Source: Oceanospirillales bacterium
Lineage (GTDB): Bacteria; Pseudomonadota; Gammaproteobacteria; Xanthomonadales; SZUA-36
Assembly: GCA_003233115.1 (NCBI GenBank)
Contig: QIKV01000116.1
Coordinates: forward strand, 1-33,079
Reading direction: 5' to 3'
DNA: 33,079 bases
Both the position numbers and the translations under genes were made by a program. Below, piece by piece: positions 17,668-25,684 of the stretch. Numbering within the stretch: the first letter of the stretch is position 1; each line of letters starts with the position of its first letter. The notes under the pieces were generated by a model, which worked only from the letters and a program-made list of their open reading frames with translations, was not told where the DNA came from and ran no database searches.

Positions 17668-19926
17668 ATGCGAAATATGTTGATGCGCCTTATTTTCCTG
17701 GCTGTGGCCTCGCAACTGATTTATAGCTGCGCAACCATTCAGCCAGACGGCTTGGCTGCCAGCCAGGCTTCACTGCAGAAACAGCGTACTGCCAGTGCCG
17801 GGCTCGCTTTGTCCGGGTTGGCTGAAATCGATGCACTGGTCAAACTGGACAACCAGCGACTGGCCCGGCAGATAGTTGCCAGGCTTAAAGCGCAAGCCCT
17901 GTCAACAGGCGACTTTTATTTCCGTCAACTCAAAGTAAGCTTCGGCCAGCAATTTATAGCCTTGCGATCGACAGTAGATATTGCAGATAACACCGGCAAT
18001 GTTATTGCCGCTTCAGTTGTCGGCGACATATTGCTGGACTACACCGGCAAACGGCTGGAATGGTTTCCGTTTTTTAATCGGCTGCAAATTAACGCTGCCA
18101 ATTTTACTTTTGAGGGAAAATCTTACGCTGAAGCCAGTCCGGAACTGACCCGATTGGTCTTGCAACGCCTGAACACCGGCATCACAACTGCATTGGTGCT
18201 GCAGGACAACAATACCATTCCCCTTGATGCGGTGCCCCTGGCCAAGATAGAAGTCGGTGCATCCCTGCCGGGCCTGGGCAATGCTTCAGCCAGCCACTCA
18301 CAAGCACTCAATGGCGTGTTCGTAGTAGCGGGAAGCGCGGTATTGATTGAAGCTGATACCACCACCATTGCGCTCGACATGAATTTTATTCCGGATCTGT
18401 CAACCTGTCCCGCTGACATTGAAGTGTCAAGAGCAGTGTTTGCCCGCGACATCAAATCACGGGAGCCTGTCGGCCTGGCGCGTAATATGACCAGTCCGGA
18501 AAACCTGCGTTATTTCTATTCAGAAATTTCAGGTGCAAAACGGCCCATGACCATCATCCATTACTGGTTTGCGGATGGTCAGCCAATCGCCGTCGAAGAA
18601 CTGGCAGTCGGCCCCAGCGAGCGCTGGAGAACATGGTCTTCAATAGGTCGTACCATCACCGGGGCCTCGCACTGGGAGGTGCTGGTGGTTGAAAAAGAAT
18701 CAGGCTGTATTCTGTACTCCCAAACGGTGCGCACGCTGGTGGCAAAGGGCGCTGATTCGCAAACTGACAAAGCATTCACCAACCAGACTTTTGCGGCACT
18801 GCGCAGTGAATTCAATGCCAGAACCGCCAACTTCTCCATCGGCGATGAAGACCCGCAGATTGCCCTGATCGAGATCAGGCGCTCCTTTCTGCAGGGTGTG
18901 TTCAAGGCATCCATGGCTGATTTGCACATTGAAGCTGAGTTCGATCAGAGTGCCCTGGCACAACTGCAGTTTGCCGCTCAGATGCTGCCTTTTGAAACCC
19001 GGGACATTACCTGCGAACAACGTAGCTGCCCTTCCCCCAACCAATGTACCGCGTCCCTCGTGCAATGCAGACGACTCAGGGATACACGTGATTGTTCATC
19101 CTGCCTTTTTTACAATCCACTGAATAATCGTTGTGTCAGTCAGGCGATCGACCCAATTTGTGAGGCGGCACGCAACCGTCAGAATAACAAGTATGAGGCC
19201 GACCAAAATGCCTGTATTACAAATTTGGCAACCGAAAAAGCTGATTGTGAGCAACTGAACGCCCAAGCGGCGCGCAGTTGCGAAATAGAATCCGACGTCG
19301 AAGTATCTGCCTGTGAACGGGTCAAGACCGGCATGGAAACGCTAACGGCACTTGCCGGGGTTAGCGCAGATACAAAAAACCGCGGTAGACTCAGCGCAGT
19401 CTTTTCCAGATTCAGGATCGAGGATGATTTTTCCCGCCTCAAACTGGATATGGCGCTGAAATCCGACCTTGAAATTACCGGTAAGCTGAAATTCACGCCC
19501 GGCAATATCCCGGCACCACTGAAAACCTGCATTAGTGCCTGGAGCGCACCGTTCGCCAGTCGCGCGGTTGCAGTGGCCTCAGCAGACAGCATACTGGCCA
19601 GCATGGAAATAGGCAAAGCAACCCTGACCGCAAACTGGTCGGGGTTCGTCATGCCACTTGCCATGACGCCTTCACCATTGGAGTCGGTATTCGTAAATAA
19701 CCCGCAACTGCTGGCCAGGTGCGGGATTGGATTGACAGTCAAAAAAGTAGAACAGGCCATTGCCGGCGATGATGCAGAGTTTTTTTCCGGACAAATGGAG
19801 CTGGAAGTTCAGCCACTGCCGACCAGGATAAGGTTCTCTCCAGCCACCATCGTTTATGGCGGCCACCGCTATCACGCCGGGGCGGTGCTGGGTGCTAATT
19901 ACCTGAGGTACGATATCGGCAAATGA
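17668..19926 (+). CDS. Large lipoprotein with DUF2914-like domain and cysteine stalk
   Basis: The 752-residue protein starts at ATG 17668 with a lipoprotein signal (LIYSC, Cys21). Residues 50-245 are alternating beta strands and helices that recall lipid-binding TULIP-like domains (my inference). Residues 250-357 match DUF2914: HYWFADGQPI, then ERWRTWSS, then TGASHWEVLVV. Residues 449-549 hold twelve cysteines. The last four (516, 527, 538, 549) are spaced exactly eleven apart in a charged, helical stretch. Residues 573-752 are another beta-rich region. DUF2914 usually occurs in much smaller proteins, so this is a rare arrangement. The TonB-like gene lies directly upstream on the same strand. 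An alternative TTG start at 17635 would add 11 residues. It probably faces the periplasm, anchored in a membrane. Function unknown. Confidence 0.83.
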   Translation: MRNMLMRLIFLAVASQLIYSCATIQPDGLAASQASLQKQRTASAGLALSGLAEIDALVKLDNQRLARQIVARLKAQALSTGDFYFRQLKVSFGQQFIALRSTVDIADNTGNVIAASVVGDILLDYTGKRLEWFPFFNRLQINAANFTFEGKSYAEASPELTRLVLQRLNTGITTALVLQDNNTIPLDAVPLAKIEVGASLPGLGNASASHSQALNGVFVVAGSAVLIEADTTTIALDMNFIPDLSTCPADIEVSRAVFARDIKSREPVGLARNMTSPENLRYFYSEISGAKRPMTIIHYWFADGQPIAVEELAVGPSERWRTWSSIGRTITGASHWEVLVVEKESGCILYSQTVRTLVAKGADSQTDKAFTNQTFAALRSEFNARTANFSIGDEDPQIALIEIRRSFLQGVFKASMADLHIEAEFDQSALAQLQFAAQMLPFETRDITCEQRSCPSPNQCTASLVQCRRLRDTRDCSSCLFYNPLNNRCVSQAIDPICEAARNRQNNKYEADQNACITNLATEKADCEQLNAQAARSCEIESDVEVSACERVKTGMETLTALAGVSADTKNRGRLSAVFSRFRIEDDFSRLKLDMALKSDLEITGKLKFTPGNIPAPLKTCISAWSAPFASRAVAVASADSILASMEIGKATLTANWSGFVMPLAMTPSPLESVFVNNPQLLARCGIGLTVKKVEQAIAGDDAEFFSGQMELEVQPLPTRIRFSPATIVYGGHRYHAGAVLGANYLRYDIGK

Positions 19927-20343
19927 CCCCCGGGACTTGAGCTTTCCCGTACATGTGGTCAACTCAGACAGAGCATCACCGCAAAATCATCCTGACAGTG
20001 CGGTGACGATACTCTCTCCGGCTGGCTGGAAGAGCCCCGAATGGTTCCATGTTAATATCCTTGCAACATGGGTAATCCGGTTCCGGCTCTACTACCAGCC
20101 GCCTGCCTGCCATCCTCTCAGGTTTCTTCGCCACCCGTTAAAGGTCAGAATCCGGCAATCAGGGTCTATCTGGATCTTAGTTTGCCCAAGGCATCAGCAA
20201 GGGAAAAACTGAGTATGGTAAACCAAAGACCACGGCACAATGATAGTCCACACGACTTAACAGATAATGAAACAAACATGAACGCAAGTTAAATTTTTGA
20301 TGAAATATCAGGCACCTGAATCCAACGCCATCAGGAGTAAAAT
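19927..20343. other. Gene-free stretch between converging genes
   Basis: No convincing gene lies in these 417 bases. Short open frames (for example 20068-20292, + strand) have no ribosome site and no recognisable motif. A 7-base inverted repeat (CCATGTT at 20047-20053 with AACATGG at 20065-20071) has no T tract after it. CGGGA/TCCCG near 19931-19949 is a weak hairpin that could help end the lipoprotein transcript. The region may hold a decayed gene or a small RNA, but nothing shows this directly. Confidence 0.5.
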
Positions 20344-21024
20344 TTAACCCTTGATATTCAGACGGTAACCCAGGCCCCGGACTGTTTCGATCATTGAATC
20401 TTCAGACTGGCGATCAATCTTTTTACGTAGTTTACCGATATAAACATCGACAACATTGGTCAGAGGATCCATGTTCAGCCCCCAGACATTGCTGAGTATG
20501 CGTTCCCTGCTAAACAGGGTGCCCGGTTTACTCATCAGCAATTCGATGATTGCAAGTTCCTTGGCCGTCATCTTCACGCTATTTCCGCCCACGGAAAAAC
20601 GCAGCGACTGGCGGTCGAATTCCAGCGGACCGGCCCTGATGGGCTGTACTTCGCCGCTAATGGCGGAGCTTCTGCGCATTATCGTCTCGATACGCGCGAG
20701 TAACTCTTCAAAAGAGAACGGCTTGGTGAGGTAGTCATCAGCGCCCATGCGCAGGCCGGCAATCACATCCTCAAGGCTGTCCATGGCTGACAGGATGATC
20801 AAGGGCGTATTGATCTTGTTCATACGCAACTGCTGGCATACTTCATGACCGTGTATTCCAGGCAGCATCAGATCCAGCAACAACAGGTCAAAGTCGCCTT
20901 CAAGCGCCAGTGACAAACCGGATTCGCCGTCATTTGCAACAACACAGAAGTGGCCCTCTGCCCGCAGACCACGCTCCAGGAAATCCGCTATTCGTGCTTC
21001 GTCCTCGACGATCAATATTCTCAT
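20344..21024 (-). CDS. OmpR-family response regulator
   Basis: This 226-residue two-domain regulator has a receiver domain with Glu7/Asp8, phospho-acceptor Asp51 in LLLLDLMLPG, Ser79 and Lys101 in KPFSFEEL. The C-terminal winged-helix domain has KELAIIELLMSKPGTLFSRE and ends with RKKIDRQSEDSMIETVRGLGYRL. The winged helix binds DNA as a dimer after phosphorylation. Its start overlaps the histidine kinase stop (ATGA at 21021-21024), so the two are translated together, with the kinase first. Target genes are unknown. The diverging lipid kinase and the apyrase operon are neighbours but need not be controlled by it. Confidence 0.96.
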   Translation of the reverse strand: MRILIVEDEARIADFLERGLRAEGHFCVVANDGESGLSLALEGDFDLLLLDLMLPGIHGHEVCQQLRMNKINTPLIILSAMDSLEDVIAGLRMGADDYLTKPFSFEELLARIETIMRRSSAISGEVQPIRAGPLEFDRQSLRFSVGGNSVKMTAKELAIIELLMSKPGTLFSRERILSNVWGLNMDPLTNVVDVYIGKLRKKIDRQSEDSMIETVRGLGYRLNIKG

Positions 21025-22622
21025 GCCACCGCCTTAAGTTTGTCTTCAGCAGGCAAAACAACGGTTGCTATTGCACCCTCTCCCCGCTCACCTTCGAGGC
21101 TGATGCTACCTTTATGTGCCTCAACGATCGCCTTGGCAACCGGCAGGCCAAGACCGGTACCGTGGGCATGCCCCTGGGCTTGCCCACCCCGGAAAAACCG
21201 CTGAAACGCTTGCCGGGCCTCCTCTTTAGTCAGACCGATACCATTGTCGCGAACCGTCACAATCACTTCGCTGTCCGCTCTTGCAAGGCCCACTTCAACG
21301 CTGTCACCCGGTTCGGAGTATTGCAGTGCATTGTCAATCAGGATAGCAAAAACCTGGCGCAAGCGACCGGCATCGCCCATGACCACGGAGCTCTCATCGG
21401 CAAACGACTGAATCAGTGTAACCTCGCTTTTCTCAGCTTTGGCAGCAAAATCACTACAAACCGGAGCCAGCAAACTGCCGACGGAAACCGGACGCACTTT
21501 CAGGCGCGGTTCACCTGCATCCGCCCTGACCATAAACAACAGGTCATCGACCAGGCGGGTAGTCTGGTCAGTCTGTTCAATGATCCGCGCCAGCACTTCC
21601 CTGTATTCCCCCTCAGTTTTCTCCCTGCCGCGCATGGCAATTTCCGCTTCACCACGAATCACGGTCAGTGGCGTGCGAAATTCGTGACTGATATCAGCCA
21701 GCAATTTGCGCCGGTTTTCATCCACCATAGCCAGCATATCATTACTGCTTTTCAAGGCACGTGTACGTTCATCAACCACCGCCTCCAGGCGCACGTTCGA
21801 ATCGTGCATAGCGGTACGGTGGTCGGCCAGTTCATGTGCCATGGTATTGAAGGCTTTCCCCAGGTGCTCGAATTCCTTTTCCCGCAACTCCGGAATGCGG
21901 TGCGTCAGGTCACCGCCGGTAAAGGCCCGTACGCCGTCGTACAGAACGCTGACAGAGCGGGTCAGACTGCGTGAAAATAGCCACACAACCAGCCCGGTGA
22001 GACCTGCCAGCGCCCACATAAACCACGGCAGTACACCGGTAATATAGCGTGACAGGGAAATGGCCTCCGCATTGGCATCAGCAACTTTCTTGGAATTGGC
22101 CGCCAGCGTCTCATCCATTAATACGCTAAACAATTCCACGATCCCTTCGCTGTGTAGTGCCTCCGCTTCGGTGCGTGCCACTTCGATATTTCCTGCCTCC
22201 AGTGCCAGCCTGATCGTTTCACCAGAACCAATGATGGTTTCGACCTGGTTCTCCAACTCATCGATGTCTTCAATTTCGCGGGTATCAATTTCAGCACTCC
22301 GCAGCGCTTTTTCATCCGCAATCGCTTGTCTGATTTGGGCGAATGTGACACGTAAGTCGCGGATATTCTCCTGCCATTGCGACAAATTCCCAACGGCGCC
22401 CAGGGCCACACTTTCCTGGATAAGGGCGAGCTTCCTTTCGGTCTGTACCGATAACACGCGATGGCCGTTCAACACAGAGTTGGCCAGGGCTATACGCTCC
22501 ACGTCATATTCAAACCACTGAACGCTGTCATAAAAATACCACGCCAACGCCAGTGCAATCGCAAGCATCGCTGCAAAAGCCATGTGCAATTTTCGGCTGA
22601 ATCGTGTTTTCATTGCGATCAT
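21021..22622 (-). CDS. Sensor histidine kinase
   Basis: This 533-residue inner-membrane kinase has transmembrane helices near residues 11-31 and 196-216, flanking a mostly helical periplasmic sensor of about 165 residues. A HAMP linker follows (about 217-270). The dimerisation domain has ADISHEFRTPLT (phospho-His313). The ATP-binding domain carries N431 (IDNALQYS), DNGIG at 459-463 and GTGLGLPVAKAIVEAHKG from 488. Dense acidic residues and even helical spacing suggest a four-helix-bundle sensor, but the ligand is unknown. It phosphorylates the response regulator encoded next. Translation begins at ATG 22622 or at 22613. Neither has a clear ribosome site. The gene diverges from the lipid kinase across about 140 bases. 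Confidence 0.95.
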   Translation of the reverse strand: MIAMKTRFSRKLHMAFAAMLAIALALAWYFYDSVQWFEYDVERIALANSVLNGHRVLSVQTERKLALIQESVALGAVGNLSQWQENIRDLRVTFAQIRQAIADEKALRSAEIDTREIEDIDELENQVETIIGSGETIRLALEAGNIEVARTEAEALHSEGIVELFSVLMDETLAANSKKVADANAEAISLSRYITGVLPWFMWALAGLTGLVVWLFSRSLTRSVSVLYDGVRAFTGGDLTHRIPELREKEFEHLGKAFNTMAHELADHRTAMHDSNVRLEAVVDERTRALKSSNDMLAMVDENRRKLLADISHEFRTPLTVIRGEAEIAMRGREKTEGEYREVLARIIEQTDQTTRLVDDLLFMVRADAGEPRLKVRPVSVGSLLAPVCSDFAAKAEKSEVTLIQSFADESSVVMGDAGRLRQVFAILIDNALQYSEPGDSVEVGLARADSEVIVTVRDNGIGLTKEEARQAFQRFFRGGQAQGHAHGTGLGLPVAKAIVEAHKGSISLEGERGEGAIATVVLPAEDKLKAVA

Positions 22623-22747
22623 TGCAATATTCAGAACACCGAGTCCTTCCTGTTCGTAGCGCCAAGGATAACAAAAATTGGGTGCCAGCTGCGACCGGGG
22701 GCGACCGCAGCACCTGAGTACAATAGAATATTACCGGTTCACAACTC

Positions 22748-22754
22748 GAGGGAG
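22748..22754 (+). promoter_or_regulatory. Ribosome binding site selecting a TTG start
   Basis: GAGGGAG lies nine bases before TTG 22764 and gives near-ideal spacing for that codon. The in-frame ATG at 22776 would be 21 bases away. The site therefore supports the TTG start of the lipid kinase over longer or shorter frames. Confidence 0.6.
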
Positions 22755-22763
22755 CACAGTCAA

Positions 22764-23654
22764 TTGAGGCTGTTGATGGTTTTCAATCCCAGCGCTGCTC
22801 ATGGCCGCTCGTTAAAAAAGCTGGCCAAAATCAAAGCCCGCCTGGACAGGCTCGGTATACACGTAACCGTAGAACTGACGAGCCACCCGGGCCATGCCAG
22901 TGCGTTGGTCGCAGCCACGGACCTTACCGGTTTTGACGGGGTGGTAGCAGCCGGCGGTGACGGCACCGTATTCGAAGTCCTCAATGGTCTCTATCAGCAC
23001 CCGCAGCAGGAACGAATCCCCCTGGGGCTGTTACCTATTGGCACCGGCAACGCTTTTGCACGTGACCTGGGCTTGCAGGCATTTGACTGGGCTGCAGCGA
23101 TTGATCTGCTGCACAGAGGACAAACACGCCGGGTGGACGTCGGCCACGTTCAGGCAGCGGATACCGGGTACTACTTCCTGAATATCGTCAGCATGGGCCT
23201 GGCGGTTGATGCCAGCGTGACAGCGAAAAGTCTCAAACTCATCGGCAATGCAGCTTATACCATGGGTACACTGTGGCAGGTATTGAAGTTAAAAAGCTAT
23301 CCTCTGGTTATTGAACTCGACGGCAAGGAAATACACCAGGACAATATTTTTGTCACCATTTCAAACACCCGCTATACCGGCACGCACTTTCTGATCGCCC
23401 CCGGCGCGACCACCAATGACGGACTCCTGGACGTCACATTGCTGCAGAAACTGCCGCGCAGCCGACTGCTTAAACTGTTCCCGACGATCTACCATGGCGG
23501 ACACATTGAGCAAGCAGAGGTCACTGTCCACCAGGCCGCGCACATCAGCATACGCTCGCCCGCCGGCATGCTGCTGGGGCCGGATGGCGAATTCCTGGGC
23601 AAAACCCCGGCCAGTATCTCCTGCCTGCGGCAGGACCTGGCGATATTTGTCTGA
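22764..23654 (+). CDS. Diacylglycerol kinase family lipid kinase
   Basis: This 296-residue protein belongs to the DAGK/YegS/sphingosine kinase family. FNPSAAHGRS is near the N-terminus, the ATP-binding GGDGT is at residues 64-68, and LPIGTGNAFARDLGL begins at 90. GPDGE appears near the end. The family transfers phosphate from ATP to lipid hydroxyls such as diacylglycerol or other membrane lipids, usually at the inner face of the cytoplasmic membrane. I start at TTG 22764 because a strong ribosome site precedes it and the protein then begins RLLMVFNPSA, as homologues do. The frame is open about 100 codons further upstream, but that region overlaps the diverging kinase gene. The 3-prime end converges on the apyrase gene with only 14 bases between. 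Confidence 0.93.
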   Translation: MRLLMVFNPSAAHGRSLKKLAKIKARLDRLGIHVTVELTSHPGHASALVAATDLTGFDGVVAAGGDGTVFEVLNGLYQHPQQERIPLGLLPIGTGNAFARDLGLQAFDWAAAIDLLHRGQTRRVDVGHVQAADTGYYFLNIVSMGLAVDASVTAKSLKLIGNAAYTMGTLWQVLKLKSYPLVIELDGKEIHQDNIFVTISNTRYTGTHFLIAPGATTNDGLLDVTLLQKLPRSRLLKLFPTIYHGGHIEQAEVTVHQAAHISIRSPAGMLLGPDGEFLGKTPASISCLRQDLAIFV

Positions 23655-23668
23655 CCCACGCGGGTGCT

Positions 23669-24832
23669 TCACTCCACACAGCCAGTGCCGGACCACTGAC
23701 ATTCCGGTGATCCGGCTTTCGCCAGGCAGTCGTTGACTGTGCATATCACAGCCCCCAGTGTCCAGTCCACATCACTGAGTGCAGAACTCACCGGTACGCC
23801 CAGGGAATTCAGGAAAAACGGTTGGTACACGGCACGAAAACACGAGCTTCCGGGTTGGAACCCGCTGTCGGTATTGTTGCGGCAATAATCGTCAATATCA
23901 GAAGATTCAGCGTAGCCGAATGCGCCTGCCAGATACCAGCGACGCACATCCGCCTGACTGACCGACTCTCTGAGCGCCTGCTCAATGCCTGTGGGTAACT
24001 CAATACCCTCCGTACAGTCCGAAACTTGCCATTGCGGATTTTTCCAGCCCGCCCCGCGCTGGCAGGCGGCACGCCCGGAGAGCTTCTTCCATACCTCATC
24101 CTGGCCCAACCCTGAGAAGGAATAGCTTACCAGCGGTACATCCATACCCTGCACTATCACCTGCCTTGATGCCTTGCAGTCTGAGCATGGAAAACTGATC
24201 TGTGCCGAAACACCACCCATTTCCACAATCCCAAAATTTCCATCCTCCTGCACTTCGCGCGTGGCCAGCCAGGCAAACAACCCCTCTTCAAAACCTGTCA
24301 ACGTGCGCGTGGTCACAGCCATGCCAAGTGCAGCGCTGAGTTTCCGGTTCAAACTGTCCCACAGCCATTGGGCTGCGGCCGGATACTCCCGTTCGGCCAG
24401 CCTCATACCGGCCGTTGCATAGACAGCCACTGTGTCCAGGCGGCATTGTGACTGCCAGTCAAACGCCTGCCACCTGCGACTGCCATCCTTTTGCAACGGT
24501 CCGTCGCGGCGCATACCATCCAATGCCGCGACCATGGCATCGGTCACAGCTTCGGCCTCTGCCATGGTACTTACCTGATTCCCGCGCACCGGGTCAGACA
24601 AGGCAGCCGTTTTGGGTCCGCTGTGCTGTTTCCATCCTGCTGCAGTCTGCTGGTAGATGTAGAGCCGCGTTCCCGTGCTGCCGGCGTCGTAAACAATGTG
24701 GCAGGCAACCCCATTTGCAATCTCATTCGCGGCCGCCCCGGTTGCTGAACCACCCTCATCCGGAGCCGTGGAACACGCAGCCAGCAACAGGGCAAGCACA
24801 ATAATGGGTACTTGCTTCATGTGGATACTCAC
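23669..24832 (-). CDS. GDA1/CD39-family nucleoside phosphatase (apyrase) lipoprotein
   Basis: The 387-residue protein has a lipoprotein signal (LLAAC, Cys20). Apyrase conserved regions appear in order: ACR1 DAGSTGTR at 49-56, ACR2 YATAGMR at 138-144, ACR3 TGFEEGLFAWL at 179-189 with catalytic Glu183, and ACR4 IVEMGGVSAQI at 202-212. These residues bind nucleotide phosphates and the attacking water in ecto-NTPDases, which split ATP, GTP or UDP. The protein should act in the periplasm or on the cell surface. Cysteines are numerous, consistent with an exported fold. The GTG start (24832) overlaps the upstream gene stop (GTGA at 24829-24832). ATG 24820 is an alternative that keeps the signal. This family is common in eukaryotes and rare in bacteria (Legionella is the known example). 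Activity is inferred. Confidence 0.9.
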   Translation of the reverse strand: MSIHMKQVPIIVLALLLAACSTAPDEGGSATGAAANEIANGVACHIVYDAGSTGTRLYIYQQTAAGWKQHSGPKTAALSDPVRGNQVSTMAEAEAVTDAMVAALDGMRRDGPLQKDGSRRWQAFDWQSQCRLDTVAVYATAGMRLAEREYPAAAQWLWDSLNRKLSAALGMAVTTRTLTGFEEGLFAWLATREVQEDGNFGIVEMGGVSAQISFPCSDCKASRQVIVQGMDVPLVSYSFSGLGQDEVWKKLSGRAACQRGAGWKNPQWQVSDCTEGIELPTGIEQALRESVSQADVRRWYLAGAFGYAESSDIDDYCRNNTDSGFQPGSSCFRAVYQPFFLNSLGVPVSSALSDVDWTLGAVICTVNDCLAKAGSPECQWSGTGCVE

Positions 24833-25599
24833 TCATGTCGAATGTCTGTGCCTGGCTGTTCTTTTATCCGTTCGCTGACCTGATTCTCCACACTCTGATA
24901 GATTTCGACCAATTCAGCAATGCGGTTATAGCGCTTGAGGGTTAAGCCTTCTTGTTCAATGGCCGCAATCTGCTCAAGCTCAGGCTTGTCTGCTTTATAC
25001 AATATCCCGACCTGTACCCAGGCACTGGCAAACTGATCCAGTTCTTCATCATCGGGGATATCCCGGGGCGGTTGCTGGCCGGCCATTACCAGGCCCAGGA
25101 ACTCCCGGTCAAAATCACTTGATCCAGGCAACTCTGCCAGGGCGTGCTCCAGTTTCCAACGATTGACGGTGCGGGTGGTCTGCATGATTTTGCCGTAGCC
25201 CGCCTTGCGAAAAGCCTGGCCAAAGCGTCCATCCTGCGCCGGCCGTAAAGCCCGGATATCGCCGTTGCGGGCACAGCTCAAATGCTTGAAGTGGCTGCCG
25301 GTTGGCCGGCCCAGCCAGCAAACCCACTTGTCAATGTCTTCCTGGCGATCGCTGCGCCGGGCATTGTAAGCCTGGCGAACAATACGGAGCGCAACTTCCT
25401 GCTTGAAACTCAGGCCCGGATCTGTAACGACCATGGGGTCCAGTTCCAGTGGCAATTCTTCGGCCCCTGTCAGTTCCCCAGCGCTGGGCGCCTCGGTGGT
25501 AAAACCCAGCTCATCTTCTGCCGGGGTTTCGCCCGCATACACCATGACAGAGACCGGCAGCAACAGCGCCAGTAACAGACAAGATTGAATTTTGTGCAT
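24829..25599 (-). CDS. Exported protein of unknown function, coupled to the apyrase
   Basis: This 256-residue protein has a signal peptide of about 22 residues (LLLALLLPVSVMVYAG) and an acidic, low-complexity spacer to about residue 60. A helical region follows with a short cysteine motif: WVCWLGRPTGSHFKHLSC at 92-109, that is Cys94 and Cys109 around TGS. Small exported gammaproteobacterial proteins carry a similar C...TGS...C motif of unknown role. The remainder is strongly helical and charged. The gene is first in an operon with the apyrase lipoprotein (4-base GTGA overlap), so it may be its partner. No ribosome site precedes ATG 25599. A good promoter places transcription start at the ATG itself, suggesting leaderless translation. 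No enzymatic motif is visible. Confidence 0.8.
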   Translation of the reverse strand: MHKIQSCLLLALLLPVSVMVYAGETPAEDELGFTTEAPSAGELTGAEELPLELDPMVVTDPGLSFKQEVALRIVRQAYNARRSDRQEDIDKWVCWLGRPTGSHFKHLSCARNGDIRALRPAQDGRFGQAFRKAGYGKIMQTTRTVNRWKLEHALAELPGSSDFDREFLGLVMAGQQPPRDIPDDEELDQFASAWVQVGILYKADKPELEQIAAIEQEGLTLKRYNRIAELVEIYQSVENQVSERIKEQPGTDIRHE

Positions 25600-25605
25600 G
25601 CGGCA

Positions 25606-25635
25606 AGTATAAACTTTTATAGTTCAATCGTTCAA
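25606..25635 (-). promoter_or_regulatory. Sigma-70-like promoter positioned for a leaderless mRNA
   Basis: On the minus strand, TTGAAC (25630-25635) and TATACT (25606-25611) are separated by 18 bases. The seventh base after the -10 box is the A of the ATG of the exported-protein gene. A second TTGAAC at 25622-25627 lies inside the spacer, so TTGAAC is repeated directly. Confidence 0.5.
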
Positions 25636-25684
25636 TCCACGCTACTCTGCGGTAGTGTGCAAAAATAATCAGCCCTACCGACTG

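Noticed and set aside
20068-20292. 74-codon frame in the gap after the large lipoprotein
   Set aside because: No ribosome site, no known motif, proline-rich random-looking translation; kept only as part of the gap description.
20910-21974. 354-codon open frame on the + strand inside the histidine kinase gene
   Set aside because: It is antisense to a kinase with all catalytic motifs, and its translation has no recognisable domain.
22461-22763. Upstream 101-codon extension of the lipid kinase frame
   Set aside because: Overlaps the divergent histidine kinase gene, and the family's N-terminus begins at the TTG with its own ribosome site.
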